From: Cytophaga aurantiaca DSM 3654
GTDB lineage: Bacteria > Bacteroidota > Bacteroidia > Cytophagales > Cytophagaceae
DNA: 57,637 nucleotides
NCBI RefSeq assembly: GCF_000379725.1
Contig: NZ_KB903636.1
Coordinates: forward strand, 124 to 57,760
Direction of reading: 5' to 3'
Shown here: piece by piece, positions 17,669 to 26,636 of the stretch
Layout of the letters: each line of letters starts with the position of its first letter
How positions within the stretch are numbered: the first letter of the stretch is position 1
Translations under genes and position numbers: made by a program
The notes under the pieces: model-generated
What the model was told of the DNA's origin: nothing
The model's database searches: none
Seen by the model: the letters and a program-made list of their open reading frames with translations, nothing else

Positions 17669-19589
17669 CGAGTACATCAATTTTTCCATGTTTATTTAAT
17701 TCATAAATTTTCATTATTTCAAATACGATAGGCGTAACCAATAACACATATATGGTAGATGTTATGGTACCACCAATTAAAGGAATTGTAATTGGAAGCA
17801 TCACATCACTGCCTACACCGGTCGCCCATAAGATGGGTATTAAACCGAACAAGGAAACAGATACCGTCATTAGTTTTGGGCGTAGTCGTTTGGCTGCACC
17901 TTCAATTACATAATTCCGTATATCAGAATCACTTATATGTTCTCTGAAATTTCCTTTTTCGTGCACCAACTTTTCCATCGCTTCATTCAAATAAATAACC
18001 ATGAGCATGGCCGTTTCTATTGCCATACCAAACAACGCAATAAAGCCTACTGCAACAGCTACCGAAAGATTAACACCATAGAAATAAACCATGAATACAC
18101 CGCCTACCAATGCGAAAGGAACAGTGATCATTGTAGCAAGTGCTTCTTTCAAGGATTTGTAGGTGATATACAATACGGTGAAAATAATAAGTATCACAAT
18201 CGGCAAAATCAATTTCAATGTTTTGTTTGCACGGATTTGATTTTCCCATTGTCCGCTCCATTCAACATAATATCCTTTAGGCATTTTAGAAATCATTCTG
18301 TTCAGCTGTTCCTGCGCTTCTGTCACCGTACTTCCCAAATCTCTATCACGCACGTTAAACAATACAGTTCCACGTAACATCGCATTTTCAGAATTGATCA
18401 TGGGTGGGCCATCTGTAATAATAATGTCTGCAACACTTGATAGTGTGATGGTTCCGAATTGCATGGTTTGTACAGGCAAACGTTTCAGCTCTTCTATGTT
18501 TTCTCTATACGCTTGTGCAAAGCGCGCATTCACTGCAAAGCGTTGTCTGCCTTCAATGGTTGTAGTGATGTTCATACCGCCAATAGCACTTTCAACAATC
18601 ATGTTCACATCGTCCACGGTGAGACCATATCTTCCGATAGCATCTTTATTAATTTTAATATCTAAATATTTTCCGCCAACAATGGGTTCCACATATAAAT
18701 CCTTTATTCCGTCTATATCTTTGATAGCCGTTTTAATTTTTTCTGACAATACATAAATGGAATCCAATTCTTGTCCATATACTTTTATGCCGACATCGGT
18801 ACGTACACCTGTTGAGAGCATATTGATTCGATTGATGATGGGCTGTGTCCAGCCATTTGTTACGCCGGGTATTTGAAGTTTCGCATTTAATTCATTGATG
18901 ATATCATCTTTTGTAATGCCTTCACGCCATTGTGCATGGGGCTTTAGTAAAATGATGGTTTCAATCATACTGATAGGAGAGTTATCTGTCGCAGTTGAAG
19001 CTCTACCTGCTTTACCCAAAACATGTTCTACCTCTGGAACCGACTTAATTAATTTATCCTGAATCTGAAGAATACGTTTTACTTCGGAGTTTGAAACATC
19101 AGGTAAGGTAACGGGCATAAATAAAATCGAACCTTCATCAAGCGGTGGCATAAACTCTGTTCCGAGTTTTTTCAGCATGATTCCTCCTGTTAACAGCAGC
19201 AATAGGTTAATTGCAAGAATTGTTTTTTTCCATTTTAAACAGAATACTAAAATGGGGGTGTATATTTTTTCTAATCCCCGTGTTATGGGATTTTTTTCTT
19301 CAGGTTGTAATCTCCCTTTTAATAAATAAGAAATTAATACGGGCGCCAATGTGATAGCAAGAAAAGCATCGACAATTAGGATGAATGTTTTTGTCCAGGC
19401 AAGTGGATGAAATAATTTTCCTTCCATACCTGTCAAAAGAAATACAGGAAGAAAAGAAGCAATGACAATAATGGTTGAATAGAATACCCCAGGTCCTACT
19501 TGTCTGGAAGATTTTTCTATCAAATTCATGCGCTCTTCATCTGATAATGGATCAACGCTCTTGCTGAATATTTTTTTTATAAAGGTCAT
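17655..19589 (-). CDS. cusA: CusA-like RND pump, C-terminal part (frameshifted gene)
   Basis: 644 residues covering the second part of a heavy-metal-exporting RND pump. VGPGVFYSTIIVIASFLPVF is the continuation of the first membrane domain, followed by the second periplasmic domain (MPPLDEGSILFMP) and transmembrane segments with VGFIALFGMAIETAMLMV. It lacks the N-terminal third, which is encoded just upstream in another frame. Without an extra base in the A-tract at 19616-19621 it can only be made from the internal ATG at 19589. A half pump is unlikely to work alone. Confidence 0.88.
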   Translation of the reverse strand: MTFIKKIFSKSVDPLSDEERMNLIEKSSRQVGPGVFYSTIIVIASFLPVFLLTGMEGKLFHPLAWTKTFILIVDAFLAITLAPVLISYLLKGRLQPEEKNPITRGLEKIYTPILVFCLKWKKTILAINLLLLLTGGIMLKKLGTEFMPPLDEGSILFMPVTLPDVSNSEVKRILQIQDKLIKSVPEVEHVLGKAGRASTATDNSPISMIETIILLKPHAQWREGITKDDIINELNAKLQIPGVTNGWTQPIINRINMLSTGVRTDVGIKVYGQELDSIYVLSEKIKTAIKDIDGIKDLYVEPIVGGKYLDIKINKDAIGRYGLTVDDVNMIVESAIGGMNITTTIEGRQRFAVNARFAQAYRENIEELKRLPVQTMQFGTITLSSVADIIITDGPPMINSENAMLRGTVLFNVRDRDLGSTVTEAQEQLNRMISKMPKGYYVEWSGQWENQIRANKTLKLILPIVILIIFTVLYITYKSLKEALATMITVPFALVGGVFMVYFYGVNLSVAVAVGFIALFGMAIETAMLMVIYLNEAMEKLVHEKGNFREHISDSDIRNYVIEGAAKRLRPKLMTVSVSLFGLIPILWATGVGSDVMLPITIPLIGGTITSTIYVLLVTPIVFEIMKIYELNKHGKIDVLDVKE

Positions 19590-19600
19590 CGTTTCGCTGA

Positions 19601-20881
19601 TTAAAGAGTATTTGATTTTTTCTCTTGAGCTTCTGCTATATGTCGGTATGAATTTTCAACCATTACAATACCATCATCAACCACAACTCCTATGGCTAGA
19701 GCAATACCCGTGAGAGACATGATATTGGAAGAGATACCAAATGCCTCCAATAATATAAATCCAACGGCAACTGAAATGGGCAATTGTATTATAATAATCA
19801 AAGCACTGCGCCAGTGAAAGAGAAATAAGATGATTACAAGTGATACCACAATTAATTCTTCCATCAATGTTCCCTTTACAGATTCAATGGCTTCTTCAAT
19901 TAAGGTGCTGCGGTCGTAGGATACTTTTATATGTACACCTTCAGGCAATCCTTTTTCTACTTCTTTGATTTTTTCTTTAATCGATTTAATTACCTGATCC
20001 GCATTTTCGCCATAACGCATCACTACAATACCACCAACTACTTCACCCGTACCATCGTAATCAAAAATCCCTAGACGCAGGTCGCCACCCATTTGCAAAC
20101 TTGCTACATCTTTTATTTTTATCGGAATAGAATTCCGAGTCGAAACGGTTATGTTTTCGATGTCTTCAATATTTTCTATATAGCCCAATCCACGTATGAT
20201 ATAAGCCATATCCGTCATTTCAAATTTTCTTCCACCTACATCGTTGTTGTTTGCTTTAACAGCTTTCAACACATCCATTAAAGTCAGATTATAATATGTC
20301 AACTTATGTGGATCAACAACAATTTGGTATTGCTTTTGAAAACCACCAAAAGATGCTACTTCAGCTACTCCTTGAACATTCTGTAAGGCAAATTTTATAT
20401 ACCAATCTTGTAATGCACGTTGTTCGCCAAGATCAACGTTAGGTGCATCTAAATGATACCAGAAGATATGTCCTACGCCCGTTCCGTCTGGCCCAAGTGT
20501 TGGTGAAACATCCTGAGGCAATAATTTCTGAGTGTAATTCAAACGTTCTAATACACGCGTGCGGGCCCAGTAAATATCAGTATTGTCTTCAAAAATGATG
20601 TAGACAAAACTCATCCCGAACATGGAAGTGCCTCGAATATTTTTTACCTTTGGTATGCCTTGTAAGTTTGTTACAAGCGGATAAGTCACTTGATCTTCTA
20701 TCACCTGTGGACTACGTCCCATCCATTCTGTATACACGATGACTTGATTTTCCGAAAGATCCGGAATGGCATCAATGGGATTTTTTTGAATCGAATAAAT
20801 TCCCCATGCAAAAAGCCCAGCTGCCAGAAGCAGAACAACCATCCGATTTTTGAGCGAGAGAGAAATAAGTTTTTCAACCAT
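19601..20881 (-). CDS. cusA: CusA-like RND pump, N-terminal part (frameshifted gene)
   Basis: 426 residues from the true N-terminus (MVEKLISLSLKNRMVVLLLA) through the first periplasmic domain to GIALAIGVVVDDGIVMVEN, the fourth transmembrane helix of RND pumps. The frame ends with EKKSNTL and a stop at 19601-19603. In the next frame the protein continues as EKKIKYSLISETMTF into the downstream open frame. One additional A in the run of six at 19616-19621 would give a ~1080-residue pump, the normal size of the family. This is either a real mutation, a sequencing error, or recoding. Confidence 0.88.
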   Translation of the reverse strand: MVEKLISLSLKNRMVVLLLAAGLFAWGIYSIQKNPIDAIPDLSENQVIVYTEWMGRSPQVIEDQVTYPLVTNLQGIPKVKNIRGTSMFGMSFVYIIFEDNTDIYWARTRVLERLNYTQKLLPQDVSPTLGPDGTGVGHIFWYHLDAPNVDLGEQRALQDWYIKFALQNVQGVAEVASFGGFQKQYQIVVDPHKLTYYNLTLMDVLKAVKANNNDVGGRKFEMTDMAYIIRGLGYIENIEDIENITVSTRNSIPIKIKDVASLQMGGDLRLGIFDYDGTGEVVGGIVVMRYGENADQVIKSIKEKIKEVEKGLPEGVHIKVSYDRSTLIEEAIESVKGTLMEELIVVSLVIILFLFHWRSALIIIIQLPISVAVGFILLEAFGISSNIMSLTGIALAIGVVVDDGIVMVENSYRHIAEAQEKKSNTL

Positions 20882-20956
20882 AATTGTATGTTTTAATCTG
20901 CTCTAATCTGCGGCATAATTTAGGGCGATGCCTGAGATTAAATTATATAAGTAACA

Positions 20957-21007
20957 TATACCTTGGGGCATCCCCCCAAGGTATAATGTATCAGGCTTGC
21001 AGCCTGA
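20957..21007. repeat. Two adjacent hairpins between metal-island genes
   Basis: A 12-bp perfect stem (TATACCTTGGGG and complement, 20957-20985) is followed by a second one (TCAGGCT-tgc-AGCCTGA, 20991-21007). They lie in the 178-nt gap between the periplasmic HMA gene and cusA. They resemble a REP-type unit and could act as a processing site or partial terminator separating the two gene groups. Confidence 0.6.
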
Positions 21008-21059
21008 GTAGCAATGCTAGAGGTAATGACCGTCAGCTTTCCGCATTAAGCTCTAAGCC

Positions 21060-21401
21060 TTATACTCTCTTATACTTGCAACATCCTGGCAAAGCCTTAT
21101 AACTAGCATCTGTGGATTTTACTTTATCAGTATCATGACCGGCATCGGCAACAAGCTGACGTAACTGATCTACGGAAATTGTATGCGGATTATAAACAAC
21201 AGTGACAGTTTGTGTTTTTACATCCCAGCTTGCACTTTGCACCCCTGAATTTTTTTTCAGCGCACCTTCGATTCTGTTTTTACACATATCGCAATTTCCA
21301 TTTACTTTAAAGCTCGTTGTTTCATAATGAGTCGTAGTTGCAGTTACAGAATGGAATAAACCTGCAAAGGCTAGAAATGTTGAGAAAATAATCGTTTTCA
21401 T
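21060..21401 (-). CDS. Exported HMA-domain protein
   Basis: 113 residues. The signal peptide (IIFSTFLAFAGLFHSVTA) is followed by one HMA domain with the site NGNCDMCKNRIEG (CxxC). The C-terminus carries a Cys pair (LPGCCKYKR). It is probably a periplasmic metal-binding protein feeding the CusA-type system. It is the second gene of the island in transcription order. Confidence 0.85.
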   Translation of the reverse strand: MKTIIFSTFLAFAGLFHSVTATTTHYETTSFKVNGNCDMCKNRIEGALKKNSGVQSASWDVKTQTVTVVYNPHTISVDQLRQLVADAGHDTDKVKSTDASYKALPGCCKYKRV

Positions 21402-21577
21402 AATAGTATTGGTTTAATTAATGGAATTGATTTTTAAATAAAATGCATTTTCTTTTCCGGTTTGTAGGATGCAAACGGTATTATAGCATGGTCCGTGCAT
21501 GACAGACCCTGATAAGAAAATGATTTAAATTAGATTGTTTGTGCTTGCTGTTTCAGCAAGCAGGGAGAATATAAAAA

Positions 21578-21973
21578 TTATATAATTAAACTTCTGTACA
21601 ATATATAATACGGTTGTGCAGAAATTTCAGGCGGAGCATTCGAGCTAACACAGCCTTTTAATAGTTCAGTTGTAGAAGCAGAGGCATTTGTATACGTATA
21701 AATAACAGGAACAAGAGCTGTAGCTGTTTGTTCTGTTTCAAAAGAAAATGTTGAAGTATTTGAATCGCTTGTAGTGATTGTCGCAGAGAAATTTTTGCAG
21801 CAGGATTTTTCTTTTAATGCAGCTTTTGAATCGCAGCTACCTCCGCAGGTTTTACTTTTACCAAAAAAATCAATGGAAGAAATCTTATTTCCGCAGAAAT
21901 GTATGTTTACTGCCAGATTGCTTGTTGCAATCAACAGAATCAGAATACATAGTATGGAAATAACCTTTTTCAT
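21578..21973 (-). CDS. HYC_CC_PP family exported Cys-rich protein
   Basis: 131 residues. The signal peptide (ISILCILILLIATSNLA) is followed by the family's diagnostic order: an HFCG motif (VNIHFCGNKI), CGGSC, a CC pair (EKSCCKNF) and a late PP pair (NAPPEIS). Genes of this family commonly lie next to CusA-type systems in Bacteroidota, as here. The molecular role is not established; metal binding through the His and Cys residues is likely. It is the first gene of the island. Confidence 0.8.
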   Translation of the reverse strand: MKKVISILCILILLIATSNLAVNIHFCGNKISSIDFFGKSKTCGGSCDSKAALKEKSCCKNFSATITTSDSNTSTFSFETEQTATALVPVIYTYTNASASTTELLKGCVSSNAPPEISAQPYYILYRSLII

Positions 21974-22142
21974 ATCTCAAAGTAACGGAATTTTAAAGAG
22001 TTATGTATTATAAATACAGCGTTAAATATTATAATTAAATGGAATTCTTCAAACAACAGCGATTTATGCTATTTTTACTTATTAGTAACGGTATTCGGGT
22101 GGTAAATGTTCCGGTGGAATTTTGCACGTTGACTTTAACAAA

Positions 22143-22595
22143 ATGATTTCTCTAAAAAATACATTGTTTACGTATTGCACCGATTATGTGGTAGAGCGCA
22201 TTACGCGGCTTAAAACGGAAATTAAAAAGACTCAGTCTTCAGCAAACGAAGAAACCAAAAGCAGCGCCGGTGATAAGTACGAAACCGGTCGTGCGATGGC
22301 ACAATTAGAGATTGAAAAAAATACCAAGCAGCTGGCGGAGGCAGAAAGATTGCAAGGTATGTTGCAGGCTATCCATACAGATCTTGTTTCTGATATTATA
22401 ATTCCCGGTTCTCTGGTAACAACATCGAAAGGTGTTTTTTATATATCTATCAGCATTGGATTAGCGGAGATAGATAAAAAACAATATTTTATTATTGCGC
22501 CGGATTCACCTATAGGGAAATTGTTTATGGGCAAAAAGGCTGGTGATGTGGTGAGCTGGAACAACAACGTTTATACAATTCAATCCCTATGTTAA
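22143..22595 (+). CDS. GreA/GreB-like protein
   Basis: 150 residues from the ATG at 22143 (MISLKNTLFTYC); a TTG at 22122 is rejected. The N-terminal half is a charged coiled-coil candidate with the conserved block SSAGDKYETGRAMAQLEIEKN. The C-terminal half is a small beta domain (SPIGKLFMGKKAGDVVSW) as in the FKBP-like part of Gre factors. Bacteroidota homologues are often mislabelled 3-oxoacyl-ACP synthase. It may act on RNA polymerase, but this is inference. It overlaps the next gene by 7 nt. Confidence 0.75.
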   Translation: MISLKNTLFTYCTDYVVERITRLKTEIKKTQSSANEETKSSAGDKYETGRAMAQLEIEKNTKQLAEAERLQGMLQAIHTDLVSDIIIPGSLVTTSKGVFYISISIGLAEIDKKQYFIIAPDSPIGKLFMGKKAGDVVSWNNNVYTIQSLC

Positions 22596-23419
22596 ATTTT
22601 ATTTTACTTACACAGGAAAACCCTCTCGACACTGTTGATGGCTATTGGGGTGCTTTTTGGTTTGTGTTGCCCTTTGTAATTGTTGTTTCAGCCATTGTGA
22701 TCGGCTTGTGCAATCATTACGAAATTGTTGTATTAAAGATGTACAAATACATAATGCCTTTAAGTCGCGAACGTGTAGCGGTTTTAAATAAATCATTTCC
22801 ATTCTATAGAAACCTTCCTCAGAAAAAGAAACGGAAATTTAGAAATCGGGTGCATCATTTTCTGATCAATAAAAAAATTGAATCGGATGAATATGACGTA
22901 ACAGAAGAAATGCGTGTACTGATTGCTGCTACAGCTATACAGATCATGTTTGGATTGGAAGCCTACTATCTATCGTATTTTGGAAATATTAAATTGGTGC
23001 ACGAACCGGTTGAAAATGTAATTACAACGCAAAACTCTCCAATCTATATTTCGTGGGAAGAGTTTCACGAAGGCCATTCTTTCTTAGCAGATGGCTATCA
23101 TCCGGGCTTGCGAACATTGGCAATAGCTTTCAAACTGGAACAATGCTGGAACAGACTCGCTAAAAAAATGTTCAAAAGCAATCGCCATATAGAGTTCAAT
23201 CAATTGTATAAAAGAGAAGCTGAAAGGTATATCGCAAGCGGAAAGTCGGATTACGACGATTATGACGAAGTGGACCGCAATGAATATTTTGGTGTAGCTG
23301 TTGAATATTTTTTCGAACGCCCGATTCATTTTAATGCTACACAGCCCGGAATGTATCTCGCATTGGCAAGGCTGTTACAGCAAGATCCGTCCGGCGTGTA
23401 TGCTGTTAAGAAAAGGTAA
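22589..23419 (+). CDS. MtfA-like (M90) protein lacking the catalytic HExxH
   Basis: 276 residues. A transmembrane segment lies at about 22-42, then a domain that follows the MtfA zinc-peptidase pattern: IYISWEEFHEG, GLRTLAIAFKLEQ (173-185), and NEYFGVAVEYFFERP with LARLLQQDP near the end. In active family members the central block reads like GLHEMAHALRLE and provides HExxH. Here both His and the Glu are replaced (R175, T176, I179), so zinc binding and catalysis should be lost. It overlaps the GreA-like gene, so the two are probably translated together. Confidence 0.75.
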   Translation: MLNFILLTQENPLDTVDGYWGAFWFVLPFVIVVSAIVIGLCNHYEIVVLKMYKYIMPLSRERVAVLNKSFPFYRNLPQKKKRKFRNRVHHFLINKKIESDEYDVTEEMRVLIAATAIQIMFGLEAYYLSYFGNIKLVHEPVENVITTQNSPIYISWEEFHEGHSFLADGYHPGLRTLAIAFKLEQCWNRLAKKMFKSNRHIEFNQLYKREAERYIASGKSDYDDYDEVDRNEYFGVAVEYFFERPIHFNATQPGMYLALARLLQQDPSGVYAVKKR

Positions 23420-23430
23420 TTACATAATTT

Positions 23431-24081
23431 ATGGATAACAGACTGATTACAAAAAACAGAAAAGGTGGATTGTATTTTTTGATGGGATTCTTCACGTATT
23501 GTGTTGTTTGCGTTAGTGTGTTTATGTATGTGTATATTTTTACCAATGAAGAGGTTCCTCTTTTCGCCATTATAATGATGTTCATTGTCGGTATTTTTAT
23601 TGGGTTCATGCTACTGGGGTCAGATTCAATTATTGAAATTGATTTAGATTCGGGGGAAATACTAGAACGCCTACCTGTTAGCTTAACAAAATTTTTGTAT
23701 GATAAAAATGAAATTATTGGATACAATATGATATCGCAAATGTATATACCTAAGCATCCATTTAATTATACATACATTCATATTGAATTATATTTTCATA
23801 CAACAGATAATAAAACACACAGCATAAGTTCTTTGACTACTGTGAATTTTGAAGAGATGCTAACGTACTTTTTCAATACCTATCCAATGGTAAGTGATAA
23901 AAAATACAAACCATACTCAGAAGAAAAAAAGGAAGAACTATACAAATCCGTCTTGAACCAAATTCAAGAAGATAAACGTACATTTTGGAAACAAAAAAAG
24001 AAAGATCTTTTTATCAGCGGTATAATTATGGCCGCAATCGGTTTAATGTATTTCCTACTTTATAATTGTAGTGGAGAATAA
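23431..24081 (+). CDS. Hypothetical membrane protein, 216 aa
   Basis: There are two N-terminal transmembrane segments (GGLYFLMGFFTYCVVCVSVF; EVPLFAIIMMFIVGIFIGFM), a soluble middle of ~130 residues, and one C-terminal segment (LFISGIIMAAIGLMYFLLY). It is Lys- and Tyr-rich. I do not recognise the family. It starts 11 nt after the MtfA-like gene and is probably the last gene of a three-gene transcript that ends at the hairpin at 24104-24139. Confidence 0.65.
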   Translation: MDNRLITKNRKGGLYFLMGFFTYCVVCVSVFMYVYIFTNEEVPLFAIIMMFIVGIFIGFMLLGSDSIIEIDLDSGEILERLPVSLTKFLYDKNEIIGYNMISQMYIPKHPFNYTYIHIELYFHTTDNKTHSISSLTTVNFEEMLTYFFNTYPMVSDKKYKPYSEEKKEELYKSVLNQIQEDKRTFWKQKKKDLFISGIIMAAIGLMYFLLYNCSGE

Positions 24082-24103
24082 GTAGAATAATCGCTTATAA
24101 TAG

Positions 24104-24139
24104 AAACTCCCGTCCCGATAGCTATCGGAACGGGAGTTT
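24104..24139. terminator. Bidirectional terminator between convergent genes
   Basis: A long near-perfect palindrome has outer arms AAACTCCCGT / ACGGGAGTTT and inner arms CCGATAG / CTATCGG. It sits between the plus-strand membrane protein gene and metE, and has T-rich exits on both strands. Confidence 0.85.
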
Positions 24140-24142
24140 TCT

Positions 24143-26470
24143 TTATACCAGCGCCGTTATTTCTTTTCGGATCTGTTGTGCTGCAGCAACCATGTTAATC
24201 AGTGCAGCTTCTGTTTCAGGCCATCTGCGTGTTTTCAATCCGCAATCGGGATTCACCCAGATGTTGCGTACAGGAAGTACATGCATGGCTTTGTTTAACA
24301 GATGCACCATCTCATCGGTTGTTGGTATACGCGGACTATGTATATCATACACCCCGGGTCCGATTTCATTCGGATAGTTGAAGTCCACAAAGGCGTCGAG
24401 TAATTCCATTTGTGAACGGGAGGTTTCTATCGTGATCACATCGGCATCCATCGCAGCAATATTTTTTATAATATCGTTGAACTCAGAATAACACATGTGT
24501 GTATGAATTTGTGTTTCATCTTTCACACCCGATGCAGAAATACGGAAACATTCTACGGCCCAATTCAAATACGCTTCCCAGTTTTCTCTGCGCAACGGAA
24601 GTCCTTCACGGATGGCAGGCTCATCGATCTGTATGATTTTGATACCTGCAGTTTCCAGATCTACTACTTCATCACGGATGGCAAAAGCAATCTGCATACA
24701 AGTGTCTCTGCGCGGCTGGTCATCGCGCACAAACGACCATTGCAAAATTGTAACTGGTCCGGTAAGCATACCTTTCATGTATTTTTTTGTAAGCGATTGC
24801 GCAAGCGTTGTCCATGCAACCGTCATTGGCTCGGTGCGTTCGATGTCACCATAAATGATCGGAGGTTTTACACAACGCGAACCGTAACTTTGTACCCAGC
24901 CGTTTTCAGAGAATACGTATCCTTTTAATTGTTCACCAAAATATTCAACCATGTCGTTGCGTTCGAACTCGCCATGTACCAGTACATCAATACCGATCTT
25001 CTCCTGCCACTCAATCGCTTTTGTCATTTCCACACGAACAAAATCTTCGTATTGAGCCAGTGTAATATCTCCCTTTTTATACTTCGCACGGTTGGCACGC
25101 ACTTCATCTGTTTGCGGAAATGAACCGATGGTAGTAGTCGGCATTAACGGAAGCTGCAATGCTTTCTCCTGAATGTGCTGGCGCGATTGAAATGCACTCT
25201 TTCGTTTTGAATCTTTTGCCTGAACAGCTTTCACACGATCTTTCACATGTTGCTTGTGAATGAGCTTTGATGTAATTCTGCTTTCAATCGATGCGTTATT
25301 TTCTCTGAGGATTTTCAATTCTTCCGATTGCAACGGAGAAGCGTTTAATTTTTTCAAAGCAACTACTTCGTTCAATTTTTGTTTGGCAAAAGCCATCCAG
25401 TTTTTAATTTCTGATGTTAAGACAGCAGTATTTTTTTCATTATCCAGATCACAAGGCACGTGCAGTAAAGAACAGGAAGGGGCAATCATTACACGCTCTT
25501 TACCAATTGCAGCAATCGCTTTTGTAATGAAGGTGTTCGATGATGAAAAATCATTTTTCCATACATTTCTACCATCAACAACACCAAGAGAAAGAATTGT
25601 TTTAGAAGAAATGAATGCAGGTGTAAGTATGTCGCTTAGTTGAGACGTGCAACGTACAAGATCCAGATGCAGCGCATCTACAGGTAGTTTCGTAGCTAGA
25701 TCGATGTTTGTACCTGTACATTCGAAATAGGTAGCAACAATAAATTTCAACGAAGGAAATAGATTGCGCAAGGCAATATACGTTGCTTCAAACGTTTTGC
25801 GTTCCTGCACTGTAAGGTCCATCACTAAAAATGGTTCGTCTAATTGTATCCACTCTGCGCCATTTGTTTCCAATGCTTTTATAAGCTTTACATAAACGGG
25901 CAACAGATTATCGATTAATTCAATGCGGTTAAAGCCTGCTTCTTTTTCTTTTCCTGCCAACAAGTAACTTACAGGACCTAATAGAACAGGCTTTGCAGCT
26001 TTGCCTACAACCTCTTTTGCTTCATTGTATTCTTTAATTGCTTTTTCAGAGATCGGTGAAAACTTTTGATCCTTACGAAACTCCGGTACGATGTAATGGT
26101 AGTTGGTATCAAACCATTTTGTCATCTCCATTGCGGTAATATCCAAACCATTTTTTTGGTAACCGCGAGCCATTGCAAAATAAATATCAAGTTCGGTCAA
26201 ATCACTTCTCTGCAATAAGGGAGAGAAACGATCGGGAATAAGTCCGAGCATAAACGACATATCCAATACCTGATCGTAGAAAGAAAAATCGTTGCATGGG
26301 ATCAGATCCAATCCTGCTTCTTTTTGTGTAAGCCAGTTGCCGACGCGGATTGACTTGGCTTCATCCTGTAGCTTTTGCTGTGTGATAGCGCCGGACCAAT
26401 ATTGTTCGGATGCTTTTTTAAGTTCACGGTTATTCCCAATGCGTGGGTACCCTAAGTTGTGTGCGATCAT
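24143..26470 (-). CDS. metE: Cobalamin-independent methionine synthase MetE
   Basis: 775 residues, normal family length. It transfers a methyl group from 5-methyltetrahydropteroyl-triglutamate to homocysteine, the last step of methionine synthesis, in the cytoplasm. The N-terminus LGYPRIGNNRELKKA and the two barrel halves are complete. The zinc-site residues are visible in IHTHMCYSEF and NPDCGLKTRRW, and WVQSYGSRCVKPP and SFPQTDEVRANR are typical. It is divergent from an Lrp/AsnC regulator, which is a likely controller. No B12 or SAM riboswitch is evident in the short leader. Confidence 0.96.
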   Translation of the reverse strand: MIAHNLGYPRIGNNRELKKASEQYWSGAITQQKLQDEAKSIRVGNWLTQKEAGLDLIPCNDFSFYDQVLDMSFMLGLIPDRFSPLLQRSDLTELDIYFAMARGYQKNGLDITAMEMTKWFDTNYHYIVPEFRKDQKFSPISEKAIKEYNEAKEVVGKAAKPVLLGPVSYLLAGKEKEAGFNRIELIDNLLPVYVKLIKALETNGAEWIQLDEPFLVMDLTVQERKTFEATYIALRNLFPSLKFIVATYFECTGTNIDLATKLPVDALHLDLVRCTSQLSDILTPAFISSKTILSLGVVDGRNVWKNDFSSSNTFITKAIAAIGKERVMIAPSCSLLHVPCDLDNEKNTAVLTSEIKNWMAFAKQKLNEVVALKKLNASPLQSEELKILRENNASIESRITSKLIHKQHVKDRVKAVQAKDSKRKSAFQSRQHIQEKALQLPLMPTTTIGSFPQTDEVRANRAKYKKGDITLAQYEDFVRVEMTKAIEWQEKIGIDVLVHGEFERNDMVEYFGEQLKGYVFSENGWVQSYGSRCVKPPIIYGDIERTEPMTVAWTTLAQSLTKKYMKGMLTGPVTILQWSFVRDDQPRRDTCMQIAFAIRDEVVDLETAGIKIIQIDEPAIREGLPLRRENWEAYLNWAVECFRISASGVKDETQIHTHMCYSEFNDIIKNIAAMDADVITIETSRSQMELLDAFVDFNYPNEIGPGVYDIHSPRIPTTDEMVHLLNKAMHVLPVRNIWVNPDCGLKTRRWPETEAALINMVAAAQQIRKEITALV

Positions 26471-26503
26471 AAAATGTAGCTGTTTTTAGAATATAATTCC
26501 ATA

Positions 26504-26511
26504 CAAAAGTA
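26504..26511 (-). promoter_or_regulatory. Putative metE -7 promoter element (TACTTTTG)
   Basis: TACTTTTG on the minus strand matches TAnnTTTG 33 nt before the metE ATG. I see no TTG at the expected -33 distance, which fits a promoter needing an activator. The 166-nt gap is shared with the divergent Lrp-type gene. Confidence 0.5.
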
Positions 26512-26636
26512 TATAAGCAGATTTATAATCTACTATTATTTTAAAAACTAAGTAAATATTACTAAATTGGCTTATATTATAGAAAATTAGTCTGAAAATG
26601 ACAGCTAATCAGAGTTCATTTTAGAAAAAACATCTT

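Noticed and set aside
19571-19578. A8 tract in the cusA C-terminal frame as a slippage site that would rejoin the two halves
   Set aside because: The upstream frame already stops at 19601-19603, before this tract is reached, so slippage there cannot restore the full pump.
20884-21102. Plus-strand 72-codon ORF
   Set aside because: It runs through the hairpin repeats and overlaps the antisense of the HMA gene; no coding signal.
26471-26636. Possible SAM or cobalamin riboswitch upstream of metE
   Set aside because: The leader is short and shows none of the conserved cores I could recognise; an Lrp-type regulator is a better explanation.
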